Shown here: in pieces, positions 32,406 through 41,966 of the stretch
Layout of the letters: each line of letters opens with the position of its first letter
How positions within the stretch are numbered: position 1 is the stretch's first letter
NCBI RefSeq assembly: GCF_004784475.1
Contig: NZ_SRRT01000006.1
Span: 434,001 to 498,000, forward strand
Direction of reading: 5' to 3'
Source: Streptomyces bauhiniae
Lineage (GTDB): Bacteria > Actinomycetota > Actinomycetes > Streptomycetales > Streptomycetaceae
DNA: 64,000 nucleotides
Position numbers and translations under genes: made by a program
The notes under the pieces: generated by a model
What the model was told of the DNA's origin: nothing
What the model saw: the letters and a program-made list of their open reading frames with translations, nothing else
Database searches by the model: none

Positions 32406-34685
32406 TCAGTTCCGGCGTCCGCCGTTCGCGTTCCCCTGCACCAGGTTCCCCGGCTTCGTCGGCTTCGGCTGGCCGCCGTTGTTGCCGCCGTTCCCGCCGG
32501 TCAGCCCGCCGAAGAGGCCGCCGATCAGGCCCCCGCCCGGCGTCCCCTGACGACCGCCGTTGCCATTGCCGTTGCCGTCGCCCCGGCCGTCGCCCCCGCC
32601 GTCGCCCTTGTCCTGGTCGTCGGGGATGTCGATCGTGTTGAAGTCGGGCGCGTCCTTGCCCACCAGCGCGCCGGACATCGCGTCCCGCCAGATCGGACCC
32701 GGCACGCCACCACCGAAGACCAGGTCGTGGTAGGTCCCGCCGATGGTGATGCCGGTCATCTTCACGTTCTGCCGGGCGCTGCCGACCCAGACCGCGCCGG
32801 ACATGTTCGGGGTGTAGCCGACGAACCAGGCGTTCTTCCGCTCGTCCGTCGTACCCGTCTTGCCCGCGCTGTCCCGGTCGTTCAGCCCCGCCTCCTGGCC
32901 GGTACCGGAGTCGATCACGTCCCGGAGCAGGGTGTTGACGGTGTCCGCCGTCTTCTCGCTCATCGCCCGCGTACACGTGGACTTCGGCACCGGCAGCGAC
33001 TTCTCCTCGTCACCGGACTTCTCGGTGATCGACTCGATGGCGACCGGGGTGCAGTACATGCCGCGCGAGGCGAAGGTGGCGTACGCGTTCGCCATGGTCA
33101 GCGGGGAGAGGCCGATGGAGCCGAGCGCGATGGACGGCTCCTGCGGCAGCTTCGAGCCGTCGCCCTGCACCACGTGCAGCTTGTCCGCCATCTTGGCCAC
33201 CGGGCACAGCCCGATGTCGGAGATGAGCTGCACGAAGTAGGTGTTGACCGACTTGGCCATCGCCTCCTTCATGCGGTACGGGCCCTTCTCGGACTCGTTC
33301 TCGTTCTCCACCGTCTCCTTCTTGGTGTTCCGGTACGGCGTCGAACCGCACCGCTGCACCGGGCTCGGGTACGCCATCTTGTACGGCGCCGAGTACGCCT
33401 GCGTCGGCGGCTTGCCGCCCTCGATCGCGGCCGCCGCCACGAACGGCTTGAACGTCGAACCCGTCGGGAAGCCGAAGTTGGAGCCGCCCAGGTCCCGGTC
33501 GACCGAGAAGTTGTACTCCGTCTCGTCCTTGCCGTAGCCGAACGGCTTCGACTGGCCCATCGCCAGCACCTTGCCGGTCCCCGGCTGCACCAGGGTCGCG
33601 GCCGCGGCGACCGAGTCCGACTTGTAGACGTGGTCCTTGAGCGAGTCCTGCACCGACTTCTGCGCCTGCGGGTCCAGCGTCGTACGGATCGTCAGGCCGC
33701 CCTTGTTCCAGAGCTTGGCGCGCTCCTCGCGGGACTTGCCGAAGACCGGGTCGGTGAGGAAGACGTTCTCGACGTACTTGCAGAAGAAAGCGGAGTCGCG
33801 GGTCGCCGTGATGCAGCCGTTCTTGGGGCGGCTGACGTGCAGGCCCAGCGGCTGCTTGCCGGCGCGGTCGGCCTCGGCGCGCGAGATGTCGCCCAGCTCG
33901 GCCATGCGCTGGAGCACGGTGTTGCGCCGCTTGGTGGCCTCGGCCTCGTCGTTGACCGGGTCGTAGCGGCTCGGGGACTGCACGATGCCCGCCAGCAGGG
34001 CGGACTCCTGGAGGTTGAGGTCCTTGGCGTGCTTGGAGAAGTAGCGCTGGGCCGCGGCCTCGACGCCGTACGCCTGCTCGCCGAAGAAGGTGATGTTGAG
34101 GTAGTTCTCCAGGATCTTCTTCTTGCCGAGCTTCTCCTCGATCTGGATCGCGTACTTCAGCTCGCGGACCTTGCGGCCGAGGGTCTGCTGGGTGGCCTGG
34201 GCGACCTTGGTGGGGTCGTCGCCGGCCTCCTCGATGAAGTAGTTCTTCACGAGCTGCTGGGTGAGGGTGGACGCGCCCTGGGCGACGCCCCCGCTCTGCG
34301 CGTTCTTGTTCAGCGCGCGCAGCACACCCTTGAGGTCGATCGCGCCGTGCTGGTAGAAGCGCGAGTCCTCGATGGCGACGATGGACTTCTGCATGTACGG
34401 CGAGATGTCCTTCAGCTCCACCACCGTGCGGTCACGGGAGTAGACGCTGGCGATCTGGTTGCCCCGGCTGTCCAGTATGGTCGTCCGCTGGCTGAGCTGG
34501 GGGCTCTTGAGGTTGGCCGGGATCTCGTCGAAGCCCTGTACCGAGCCCTTCGCGGCAAGGCCCAGCGCCCCGGCGGCCGGCAGTGCGATCCCCGCCATCA
34601 CCGCCCCCGCGAGCACGCTGACACCGAGGAACTTGGCGGCCTGCTGCGTGGCCGACAGACCACCGCCCGAGCGCTTCTTTGGCAT
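32406..34685 (-). CDS. Class A penicillin-binding protein (transglycosylase/transpeptidase)
   Basis: This 759-residue bifunctional peptidoglycan synthase has one N-terminal membrane anchor. A GT51 transglycosylase domain follows, with EDSRFYQHG near 106 and ASTLTQQLVKNYF near 140. The penicillin-binding domain has TGSTFKPF (active Ser) near 405, SVN near 477 and KTGT near 606. The tail is a long Gly/Asn/Asp-rich stretch. Length and motif order are those of streptomycete PonA-type enzymes. It is divergent from wblA across a 530-nt gap, as in S. coelicolor by recollection. Confidence 0.95.
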   Translation of the reverse strand: MPKKRSGGGLSATQQAAKFLGVSVLAGAVMAGIALPAAGALGLAAKGSVQGFDEIPANLKSPQLSQRTTILDSRGNQIASVYSRDRTVVELKDISPYMQKSIVAIEDSRFYQHGAIDLKGVLRALNKNAQSGGVAQGASTLTQQLVKNYFIEEAGDDPTKVAQATQQTLGRKVRELKYAIQIEEKLGKKKILENYLNITFFGEQAYGVEAAAQRYFSKHAKDLNLQESALLAGIVQSPSRYDPVNDEAEATKRRNTVLQRMAELGDISRAEADRAGKQPLGLHVSRPKNGCITATRDSAFFCKYVENVFLTDPVFGKSREERAKLWNKGGLTIRTTLDPQAQKSVQDSLKDHVYKSDSVAAAATLVQPGTGKVLAMGQSKPFGYGKDETEYNFSVDRDLGGSNFGFPTGSTFKPFVAAAAIEGGKPPTQAYSAPYKMAYPSPVQRCGSTPYRNTKKETVENENESEKGPYRMKEAMAKSVNTYFVQLISDIGLCPVAKMADKLHVVQGDGSKLPQEPSIALGSIGLSPLTMANAYATFASRGMYCTPVAIESITEKSGDEEKSLPVPKSTCTRAMSEKTADTVNTLLRDVIDSGTGQEAGLNDRDSAGKTGTTDERKNAWFVGYTPNMSGAVWVGSARQNVKMTGITIGGTYHDLVFGGGVPGPIWRDAMSGALVGKDAPDFNTIDIPDDQDKGDGGGDGRGDGNGNGNGGRQGTPGGGLIGGLFGGLTGGNGGNNGGQPKPTKPGNLVQGNANGGRRN

Positions 34686-35215
34686 GGGTGCAGCCTAAGC
34701 CGTGGTGATAAGCGTTCCGGGGGAGCGACGGGCCGCCGGGCGGTTCGGGTGCAGGATCGTGACGTCCGGTCGGGTGGCGCGACGGCATGACGGCGTCACG
34801 GCACGGCAAAGCGGGGGCTCAGGTTGTCATTCGCCGGACACACGCACAGGCGTTGGCCTAAGCTGCAGTCAACTGTCACAGCGGCGCGGCCAGGTAGCAA
34901 TACGTCCGGCGACCCCGAATCGCTCCGGAGAGCCCCGACTTCCCGACGGGCACGTGTCCGAAACCGCCTCGTGTGTCACCCGGCGCCCCATGTGCCGCAC
35001 CACAACCGTCCCGCTTTGCCGGGATGATCACGCATGTCGCCCGCTCACTCCTCCGGGTGATCTGCCGCTTACCCATAGTCCGTTCGGGCCATTCAAGATT
35101 GGGCCCGAAGGGGGTGTTGCGCTGTCCGCGCCTTCCGTAACGTCCTCAACTGGCGGCGGTGAATATGCCGCTGCCGCCGTGGGGGAGCCTCGATTCGGGA
35201 GAGGACGGCGCCGGT
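34686..35215. other. Long divergent regulatory region between PBP gene and wblA
   Basis: No convincing gene is seen. The region contains an inverted repeat TTCGGGCC (35083-35090) / GGCCCGAA (35102-35109) with an 11-nt loop, about 107 nt before the wblA start. TCAC...GTGA dyads (35045-35060) also occur. WblA genes are known to have long regulated upstream regions. The promoters cannot be placed with confidence. Confidence 0.5.
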
Positions 35216-35554
35216 ATGGGCTGGGTTACCGACTGGAGTGCGCAGGCCGCCTGCCGCACTACCGATCCGGATGAACTGTTCGTGCAGGGAGCAGCGCAGA
35301 ACAGGGCCAAGGCGGTGTGCACCGGATGCCCGGTGCGCACGGAGTGCCTGGCCGACGCGCTGGACAACCGCGTCGAGTTCGGCGTGTGGGGAGGCATGAC
35401 GGAGCGCGAGCGCCGGGCGCTGCTGCGCCGCCGGCCCACCGTGAGCTCCTGGCGGCGGCTGCTGGAGACCGCCCGCTCGGAGTACGAGCGCGGCACGGGC
35501 ATCGTGCCCCTCGACGACGACGAGGTCTACGAGAACTACGCGGCCGTGAGCTGA
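35216..35554 (+). CDS. wblA: WhiB-like regulator WblA
   Basis: This 112-residue iron-sulfur transcription factor has the four cysteines C13, C35, C38 and C44 that hold a 4Fe-4S cluster. It also has the GVWGG turn and the basic RERRALLRRR segment for DNA contact. The sequence MGWVTDWSAQAACRTTDPDELF and the neighbours (PBP on one side, ArsA-like ATPases on the other) identify WblA. In Streptomyces WblA promotes sporulation and represses antibiotic genes. An open frame to 35159 exists, but the GAGAGGA site supports 35216. Confidence 0.93.
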   Translation: MGWVTDWSAQAACRTTDPDELFVQGAAQNRAKAVCTGCPVRTECLADALDNRVEFGVWGGMTERERRALLRRRPTVSSWRRLLETARSEYERGTGIVPLDDDEVYENYAAVS

Positions 35555-35637
35555 CGGCTCGCCTCCGGCATAGGACGGCGGCACCGGCGGCACCGACGGT
35601 CCGCACGGGCGCGTGGCTGTGACGCGGCCAGGGGCCG

Positions 35638-36981
35638 CTAGGACAGTTCCGTGTGCCCCGCCGCGAGGCGGTCGCCGATGTCGCGCAGGCCCGTGAGGTC
35701 GTGGACGTCGCCGGGGAGCGCGGGTACTTCCACGATGGCCACCTCGGGGTGGTGGCCGATGAAACGGTCCCGCGTGCGCTGTTCGCGCGCGAGCAGCCGC
35801 ATGCGTTCGGCGTGCAGGCGCAGCAGACCCGCGGTCAGCTCGTCCACGGGCCGGTCCGGGTCCGGGGCGGAATCCGCCGGGCGGGAGTCTTCGGGGCCGG
35901 AATCTGAACTTCCGTCTGTTTCGGGGGAGTTACGAACGTCAGCATTCCCGTCCGTCTGATCCACAATGCCGGGCTCCGCAAGATTTTCCGCGGCGGTGAG
36001 CGCCCGCTCGGCCGACAGCCGGGTGGCGCCGCTGCCGTGGACCCGGTTGAGCACCAGGCCGACCAACGGCATCTTCTCGGCGGCCAGCCGCTCCACGAAG
36101 TACGCCGCCTCGCGCAGCGCGTCCCGCTCGGGCGCCGCCACCACGAGGAACGCCGTCCCCGGCGCCTGCAGCAGCTTGAAGGTGGCGTCCGCGCGGGTGC
36201 GGAAGCCGCCGAAGGTGGTGTCCATGGCGGAGACGAACGTCTGCGCGTCCTTGAGGAGCTGACCGCCCAGGATCTTGCCCAGGGTGCCGGTCATCATCGA
36301 CATCCCCACGTTCAGGAACGCCATCCCCGCGCGGCCGCCCAGCTTGGCCGGCGCGGTCAGCAGCCGGATCAGCTTGCCGTCCAGGAACGACCCGAGCCGC
36401 TTGGGCGCGTCGAGGAAGTCCAGCGCGTTCCGCGAGGGCGGGGTGTCGACGACGATCAGGTCCCACTCGTCCTTGGCGCGGAGCTGGCCCAGCTTCTCCA
36501 TCGCCATGTACTCCTGCGTGCCCGCGAAGCCGCCGGAGACCGTCTGGTAGAAGGGGTTCGCCAGGATCTGGGCCGCCCGCTCGGGGTCCGCGTGCGTCTC
36601 CACGACCTCGTCGAAGGTGCGCTTCATGTCGAGCATCATGGCGTGCAGTTCGCCGGGCCCGTCGCTCTCGCCGGGGGCCTCCTCGCGGCGGTCCTCGGTG
36701 CCCTTGACCCGGCGCGGCACGTTGTCGAGGGAGTCGATGCCCATCGACTGGGCCAGCCGCTTGGCCGGGTCGATGGTGAGGACGACCACCTTGCGGCCGC
36801 GCTCGGCGGCCCTCAGGGCGAGCGCGGCGGCCGTGGTCGTCTTGCCGACGCCGCCGGAGCCGCAGCACACCACGATCCGGGTCTCCGGATCGTCCAGCAG
36901 CGCGTCCACGTGCAGGGTCGGGGCCGGGGAGCGGCCGGAGCGCGCGTCCGGGTCGGCGGCGGTCTGCGGCTCCTGGCTCAT
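35638..36981 (-). CDS. ArsA-like ATPase, second of a pair
   Basis: This 447-residue P-loop ATPase has the deviant Walker A GSGGVGKTTTAAAL near 41. DPAKRLAQSMGID, typical of ArsA/GET3 proteins, follows, and WDLIVVDTPPSRNALDFLDAP is near 175. An Asp/Ser/Glu-rich insert lies near 350-385. There is no arsenite-binding cysteine set. The start lies in the ATGA overlap with the gene upstream (36978-37955), so the two are made together and may form a heteromer. The pair sits beside wblA, as in other streptomycetes by recollection. Its cargo is unknown. Confidence 0.92.
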   Translation of the reverse strand: MSQEPQTAADPDARSGRSPAPTLHVDALLDDPETRIVVCCGSGGVGKTTTAAALALRAAERGRKVVVLTIDPAKRLAQSMGIDSLDNVPRRVKGTEDRREEAPGESDGPGELHAMMLDMKRTFDEVVETHADPERAAQILANPFYQTVSGGFAGTQEYMAMEKLGQLRAKDEWDLIVVDTPPSRNALDFLDAPKRLGSFLDGKLIRLLTAPAKLGGRAGMAFLNVGMSMMTGTLGKILGGQLLKDAQTFVSAMDTTFGGFRTRADATFKLLQAPGTAFLVVAAPERDALREAAYFVERLAAEKMPLVGLVLNRVHGSGATRLSAERALTAAENLAEPGIVDQTDGNADVRNSPETDGSSDSGPEDSRPADSAPDPDRPVDELTAGLLRLHAERMRLLAREQRTRDRFIGHHPEVAIVEVPALPGDVHDLTGLRDIGDRLAAGHTELS

Positions 36982-37955
36982 GACAACCCCTGCTTCCGCA
37001 ACTCGGTGGCCAGTTCGTACAGGCCCGTCAGGTCCATGTCCTCGGGGAGCAGCGGCAGCTCGGCCACCGGCAGGTCCAGCTCGCCGAGGACCGCGCGCTG
37101 CTCCTGCTCCAGGGTGTGCCGCTCGGCGTACTCGGCGGCCTGCGCCAGCAGCGGGTCGACCAGCCGCTCGGCGTGCCCGCCGCGCCGCGCTCCGCCGAGG
37201 CCCGCCGAGGACAGCGCGCGGGCGACCGCGGTGTGCGGGACCGTACGGGCCAGGTCCAGGTCGGCCGCGTCCAGCAGCTCGGGGCGGACCATGTTCACGA
37301 TGACGCGGCCCACCGGCAGCCCCGCCGCGCGCAGTTCGGCGATGCCGTCGGCGGTCTCCTGGACCGGCATCTCCTCCAGCAGCGTGACGAGGTGCACGGC
37401 TGTCTCCGGGGACTTCAGCACCCGCATCACGGCCTGCGCCTGATTGTGTATCGGACCGATCTTGGCGAGGCCGGCCATCTCGTCGTTGACATTGAGGAAG
37501 CGGGTGATGCGGCCGGTGGGGGGAGCGTCCATCACGACGTGGTCGTAGAGGAACGCGCCCTTCTTGTCCTTGCGGCGCACCGCCTCGCACGCCTTGCCGG
37601 TCAGCAGGACGTCCCGCAGGCCGGGGGCGATGGTGGTGGCGAAGTCTATGGCGCCGAGTTTTCTCAGCGCGCGGCCGGCGCCGCCGAGTTTGTAGAACAT
37701 CTGGAGGTAGTCCAGAAGCGCCTGTTCGGCGTCGATGGCGAGGGCATACACCTCTCCTCCGCCGGGAGCGGTGGCGATCTTCCGCTCCTCGTAGGGCAGC
37801 GCCTCGGTCCCGAAGAGCTGCGCGATTCCTTGCCGGCCCTCGACCTCGACGAGAAGCGTCCGCTTCCCCTCGTCGGCGAGAGCCAGCGCTAGAGCGGCGG
37901 CGACCGTCGTCTTTCCGGTCCCGCCCTTGCCGCTGACGACCTGGAGCCTGCTCAC
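36978..37955 (-). CDS. ArsA-like ATPase, first of a pair
   Basis: This protein of about 325 residues starts MSRLQVVSGKGGTGKTTVAAALALALA, with Walker A at about 8-16. It carries VEVEGRQGIAQLF and YDHVVMDAPPTGRITRFLN. The GTG at 37955 is preferred. An open frame to 37985 adds ten residues of uncertain value. It is smaller than the second ATPase and is coupled to it by overlap. A DnaA-box-like TGTGGATAA lies upstream (37999-38007). Confidence 0.92.
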   Translation of the reverse strand: MSRLQVVSGKGGTGKTTVAAALALALADEGKRTLLVEVEGRQGIAQLFGTEALPYEERKIATAPGGGEVYALAIDAEQALLDYLQMFYKLGGAGRALRKLGAIDFATTIAPGLRDVLLTGKACEAVRRKDKKGAFLYDHVVMDAPPTGRITRFLNVNDEMAGLAKIGPIHNQAQAVMRVLKSPETAVHLVTLLEEMPVQETADGIAELRAAGLPVGRVIVNMVRPELLDAADLDLARTVPHTAVARALSSAGLGGARRGGHAERLVDPLLAQAAEYAERHTLEQEQRAVLGELDLPVAELPLLPEDMDLTGLYELATELRKQGLS

Positions 37956-38026
37956 GTCTTCGAGCCTAACCAGTCCGGGCGACACTCACGCGGGAGGCTG
38001 TGGATAACAGCGACTACAGTCGGCCT

Positions 38027-38185
38027 ATGACCAAGTGGGAATACTCAACTGTGCCGCTGCTCGTCCACGCCACGAAGCAGATCCTGGACAACTGGGGCGA
38101 GGACGGCTGGGAGCTCGTCCAGGTGGTGCCCGGGCCCAACGCCGAGCAGCTCGTCGCCTACCTGAAGCGCGAGAAGCAGGCGTGA
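38027..38185 (+). CDS. DUF4177 small protein
   Basis: This 52-residue protein (MTKWEYSTVPLLVHATKQILDNWGEDGWELVQVV) has the DUF4177 pattern of W-E-Y...GWEL. No function is known. The ATG lies in the divergent gap to the ArsA genes. Its stop overlaps the RidA gene by GTGA, so it is the first gene of that operon. An extension to 38000 lacks support. Confidence 0.88.
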   Translation: MTKWEYSTVPLLVHATKQILDNWGEDGWELVQVVPGPNAEQLVAYLKREKQA

Positions 38186-38646
38186 GCGCGGTCGAGGCCC
38201 GGCTCGCCGACCTCGGCCTGACGCTGCCGGAGGTCGTGCCCCCGCTGGCCGCCTACCAGCCCGCCGTGCGCTCCGGGCAGTACGTCTACACCGCCGGCCA
38301 GCTCCCGATGGTGGACGGACAGCTTCCGGTCACCGGCAAGGTCGGCGCCGAGGTCACCGCCGAGGAGGCCAAGGACCTGGCCCGGACCTGCGCGCTGAAC
38401 GCGCTGGCCGCCGTCAAGTCCGTCACCGGCGACCTGGACCTGATCGCCCGCGTGGTGAAGGTCACCGGCTTCGTCGCCTCCGCCGCCGACTTCACCGGCC
38501 AGCCCGGTGTCCTCAACGGCGCCAGCGAGCTGCTCGGCGAGGTCCTCGGCGACAAGGGCGTGCACGCCCGCAGCGCGGTCGGTGTCGCGGTGCTCCCGCT
38601 GGACGCTCCGGTCGAGGTCGAGATCCTGGTCGAGCTTCTTCCGTAG
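38182..38646 (+). CDS. RidA family protein
   Basis: This 154-residue protein has the Rid fold pattern (VRSGQYVYTAGQLPMVDGQLPVTGKVGAEVTAEEAKDLARTCALNALAAVKSV). It ends with ARSAVGVAVLPLDAPVEVEILVE. The RidA arginine of the HAR-SAVGV motif is present (HARSAVGV). RidA members deaminate reactive enamines and imines; this longer subtype may differ. The GTG start overlaps the DUF4177 stop. Confidence 0.92.
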   Translation: MSAVEARLADLGLTLPEVVPPLAAYQPAVRSGQYVYTAGQLPMVDGQLPVTGKVGAEVTAEEAKDLARTCALNALAAVKSVTGDLDLIARVVKVTGFVASAADFTGQPGVLNGASELLGEVLGDKGVHARSAVGVAVLPLDAPVEVEILVELLP

Positions 38647-38708
38647 CCCGCGCGGACTCCGGTCCGGTACCTCTCGAACATCTGCCCTGTTCGGGATAGC
38701 CTCCGCCC

Positions 38709-39599
38709 ATGGCGAACGGTCAGTGGTACCCCCCGGAGTGGCCCGACCGCATCCGCGCCCTCGCGGACGGCACGCTCACTCCCGTCGTGCCCCGGCGGGC
38801 GGCGACCGTGCTGCTGCTCAAGGACACCCCGGCCGGACCGGCCGTCCACATGCTGCGCAGACGCGCCTCCATGGCCTTCGCCGGAGGCGCGTACGCGTAT
38901 CCGGGCGGCGGTGTCGACCCGCGCGACGACGACCACCACGTCCGCTGGGCGGGCCCCACGCGCGCGTGGTGGGCGGACCGGCTCGGCATGGAAGAGGGCG
39001 ACGAGACGGTCGCCCAGGCGATCGTCTGCGCGGCCGTGCGCGAGACGTACGAGGAGGCCGGCGTCCTGCTCGCCGGGCCCGGCCCCGACACGGTCGTCGG
39101 CGACACCAGCGGCGACGACTGGGAGGCGGACCGGCTCGCCCTGGTCGCGCACGAGCTGTCCTTCGCGGAGTTCCTGGACCGCCGGGGGCTCGTGCTGCGC
39201 TCCGACCTGCTGGGCGCGTGGACCCGCTGGATCACCCCGGAGTTCGAGTCCCGGCGCTACGACACCTGGTTCTTCGTCGCCGCCCTCCCCGAGGGCCAGC
39301 GCACCCGTGACCTCTCCACCGAGGCCGACCGCACGGTGTGGACCCGGCCCGCCGAGGCCGCCGCCGGGTACGACAGGGGCGAGCTGCTGATGATGCCGCC
39401 CACCATCGCCACCCTGCGCCAACTCCTGCCCTACGGCACCGCCGCGGAGGCCCTCGCCGCGGCCCCGGAGCGCGATCTCACCCCGGTGCTCGCGCGGGCC
39501 CGGCTGCTGGACGGCCGGGTGGAGCTGAGCTGGCCGGGGCACGACGAGTTCACCAAGCATGTCCCGGCCGCTCCGGGCCCTCGGGGAGGAGCGGCATGA
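38709..39599 (+). CDS. NUDIX hydrolase
   Basis: This 296-residue protein has a Nudix-like box with an insertion. YPGGGVDPRDDD and the helix AAVRETYEEAGVLL (RExxEExG) are separated by about 45 residues. This is the pattern of the larger RNR-type/NUDT19-like Nudix proteins acting on CoA derivatives. It overlaps the MBL hydrolase by ATGA. The substrate is not determined. Confidence 0.9.
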   Translation: MANGQWYPPEWPDRIRALADGTLTPVVPRRAATVLLLKDTPAGPAVHMLRRRASMAFAGGAYAYPGGGVDPRDDDHHVRWAGPTRAWWADRLGMEEGDETVAQAIVCAAVRETYEEAGVLLAGPGPDTVVGDTSGDDWEADRLALVAHELSFAEFLDRRGLVLRSDLLGAWTRWITPEFESRRYDTWFFVAALPEGQRTRDLSTEADRTVWTRPAEAAAGYDRGELLMMPPTIATLRQLLPYGTAAEALAAAPERDLTPVLARARLLDGRVELSWPGHDEFTKHVPAAPGPRGGAA

Positions 39600-40426
39600 C
39601 CGACGCCGCCGCCCTGCCCGGCCAGCCCCGCGACGCGGTCCGCTCGGGCCCGGCCACCGAGCGCGCCGTCAACGTGCTCGCGCCCAACGCCTCGCCCATG
39701 ACGCTGGACGGCACCAACACCTGGATCGTCGCGGAGCCCGACTCCGACCTCGCCGTGGTCATCGACCCCGGCCCGCTGGACGAAGGCCACCTGCGCGAGG
39801 TCGTCGACACCGCCGAGAAGGCCGGCAAGCGGATAGCGCTCACCCTGCTGACCCACGGCCACGCCGACCACGCGGAGGGCGCGTCCCGGTTCGCGGAGAT
39901 CACCGGCACGCGCGTGCGTGCGCTCGATCCGGCGCTGCGGCTCGGGGACGAGGGGCTGGGCGCCGGGGACGTGGTCACGGTCGGCGGACTCGAGCTGCGG
40001 GTGGTCCCCACGCCCGGCCACACCGCGGACTCCCTCAGCTTCCACATCCCGGCCGACCGGGCCGTGCTCACCGGCGACACCATCCTCGGGCGCGGTACGA
40101 CCCTGGTCGCCCATCCCGACGGACGCCTCGGGGAGTACCTGGCGTCCCTGCGCCGGCTGCGCTCGCTGACCGTGGACGACGGCGTGCACACCGTCCTGCC
40201 GGGCCACGGGCCGGTCCTGGAGGACGCCCAGGGCGCCGTCGACTTCTACCTCGCCCACCGCGCCCACCGCCTCGCCCAGGTCGAGACGGCCGTAGAGAAC
40301 GGCCACCGCACCGCCGAGGCCGTCGTGGCCCACGTCTACGCCGACGTCGACCGCTCCCTCTGGCCGGCGGCCGAGCTGTCGGTACGGGCCCAGTTGGACT
40401 ACCTGGGCGAGCACGGCCTCATCTAG
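39596..40426 (+). CDS. MBL fold metallo-hydrolase
   Basis: This 276-residue protein has the metallo-beta-lactamase metal motif THGHADHAEGA near 83. The later metal ligands are in PTPGHTADSLSFH (about 140), LTGDTILG (about 162) and LPGHGPV (about 202). The C-terminal part resembles LACTB2-type nucleases. It is coupled to the NUDIX gene and ends 4 nt into the convergent nucleotidyltransferase gene. The substrate is unknown. Confidence 0.92.
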   Translation: MTDAAALPGQPRDAVRSGPATERAVNVLAPNASPMTLDGTNTWIVAEPDSDLAVVIDPGPLDEGHLREVVDTAEKAGKRIALTLLTHGHADHAEGASRFAEITGTRVRALDPALRLGDEGLGAGDVVTVGGLELRVVPTPGHTADSLSFHIPADRAVLTGDTILGRGTTLVAHPDGRLGEYLASLRRLRSLTVDDGVHTVLPGHGPVLEDAQGAVDFYLAHRAHRLAQVETAVENGHRTAEAVVAHVYADVDRSLWPAAELSVRAQLDYLGEHGLI

Positions 40427-41238
40427 GAGGCGCCCTTCACGCCGTGCACGCGCGCGTACTCCCCGGCGAGCCACGGGCCCAGGTCGTCCACGTAGCCGCG
40501 CAGGATCGCGGCGTTTCCGACGGGATCGTGGCCGTAGCGTGCCGCGACGCGCATCTGGGCGGCCCGGCGTGGGTGGTAGGCGCCGAAGGCCTCGGCCATC
40601 TCGGCCAGGTCGCTCGTCCAGCCGTTCCAGCGGGGCATGACCAGGGTGAAGCCGGTGCGCACCAGGTGCCGGGACATGAACCGGACCAGCGGACGCCGGG
40701 CCTCCTCCGAGTCGGCGGCCCCCGCGATCCGCTCGCGCCAGCGCGGGAGCAGCGCCGCCAGGTCGCCGTTGGTCTCGCGGGCGAGGCGGGAAGTGGGCCG
40801 GTAGCGGGGCAGGCGCCCGGCGAGGTCGTCCCCGACCAGCGGGGTGCACAGACAGGCCAGGAACCAGCCCATGTCGTACCGCTCGGCCTCGCTCAGCAGC
40901 CGGGCCTCGCCGTACAGCAGCGGGCCGAAGCCGTCGATCTCGGGGAACTGGCGGTCCAGGGCCGTACCGAGGGCCGCCAGGGCGGTGCGGTCGGCGTCGG
41001 TGGGCTCCTCGCGCAGCGCCACCAGCAGGTCCAGGTCGCTGCGCCCCACGCGCGCGGTGCCGCGCGGGACGGACCCGTAGAGATAGCCGCTGTGCAGCCG
41101 CGCCCCGAAGGTCTCCGTCAGCCCGTCCCGCGCGGCGGCCACGACGGGACGGAACGCGTCCTGCACGCGCGCGAGGGAGCCTTCACGGGCGATGAACCCC
41201 TCGGCGTCGAGGCCGTGGGGCGCGGGCGGTCCGGACAT
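40423..41238 (-). CDS. Nucleotidyltransferase domain protein (aminoglycoside adenylyltransferase-like)
   Basis: This 271-residue protein has the nucleotidyltransferase motif LYGSVPRGTARVGRSDLDLLV (GS...DxD), near 52. A helical C-terminal domain of the AadA type follows. Members transfer nucleotides to small molecules, including some antibiotics, but activity cannot be read from sequence. The ATG at 41238 is chosen; an in-frame GTG at 41253 adds five residues. No good ribosome site is seen. Confidence 0.83.
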   Translation of the reverse strand: MSGPPAPHGLDAEGFIAREGSLARVQDAFRPVVAAARDGLTETFGARLHSGYLYGSVPRGTARVGRSDLDLLVALREEPTDADRTALAALGTALDRQFPEIDGFGPLLYGEARLLSEAERYDMGWFLACLCTPLVGDDLAGRLPRYRPTSRLARETNGDLAALLPRWRERIAGAADSEEARRPLVRFMSRHLVRTGFTLVMPRWNGWTSDLAEMAEAFGAYHPRRAAQMRVAARYGHDPVGNAAILRGYVDDLGPWLAGEYARVHGVKGAS

Positions 41239-41291
41239 GCGGACACTGTGCACCGCCGAAGGCGGCGGTGCAGGTCAATTACGGGCAGGCG

Positions 41292-41966
41292 TCAGCGCGA
41301 GCGCTTCGCGAGGCGTTCCACGTCGAGCAGGATCACCGCGCGGGCCTCCAGGCGGAGCCAGCCGCGCTGGGCGAAGTCGGCGAGGGCCTTGTTGACGGTC
41401 TCGCGGGAGGCGCCGACCAGTTGGGCCAGCTCCTCCTGGGTGAGGTCGTGCACCACGTGGATGCCCTCCTCGGACTGCACGCCGAAACGGCGCGAGAGGT
41501 CCAGCAGGGCGCGGGCGACACGGCCGGGCACGTCGGAGAAGACCAGGTCGGACATGGCGTCGTTGGTCTTGCGCAGCCGGCGGGCGACGGCGCGCAGCAG
41601 GGCGCCGGCGACCTCGGGGCGGACGTTCAGCCAGGGCTGGAGGTCGCCGTGGCCGAGGCCGAGCAGCTTGACCTCGGTCAGCGCGGTCGCGGTGGCCGTA
41701 CGCGGGCCCGGGTCGAACAGCGACAGCTCGCCGATCAGCTCGCTGGGGCCGACGACGGCCAGCATGTTCTCCCGCCCGTCGGGGGAGGTGCGGTGCAGCT
41801 TGACCTTGCCCTCGGTGACGACGTAGAGCCGGTCACCGGGGTCGCCCTCGTGGAAGAGGGAGTCGCCACGGGCGAGGGTGACCTCGCTCATGGAGGCGCG
41901 CAGCTCCGCGGACTGCTCGTCGTCAAGAGCCGCGAAGAGCGGGTTGCGCCGCAGAACGTCGTCCAC
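41292..41966 (-). CDS. crp: Cyclic AMP receptor protein Crp
   Basis: This 224-residue global regulator has a cAMP-binding beta-roll (VTLARGDSLFHEGDPGDRLYVVTEGKVKLHR; GELSLFDPGPRTATATALTEV). Its C-terminal winged helix reads LTQEELAQLVGASRETVNKALADFAQRGWL. Length and sequence match streptomycete Crp, which controls germination and antibiotic supply. It starts with GTG. A Crp box lies upstream (42057-42070), so it is likely autoregulated. It is divergent from nth. Confidence 0.96.
   Translation of the reverse strand: MDDVLRRNPLFAALDDEQSAELRASMSEVTLARGDSLFHEGDPGDRLYVVTEGKVKLHRTSPDGRENMLAVVGPSELIGELSLFDPGPRTATATALTEVKLLGLGHGDLQPWLNVRPEVAGALLRAVARRLRKTNDAMSDLVFSDVPGRVARALLDLSRRFGVQSEEGIHVVHDLTQEELAQLVGASRETVNKALADFAQRGWLRLEARAVILLDVERLAKRSR

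Noticed and set aside
37999..38007. TGTGGATAA, a perfect DnaA-box-like nonamer
   Set aside because: Single copy in a divergent gap without other boxes; not enough for an origin or a regulatory claim.
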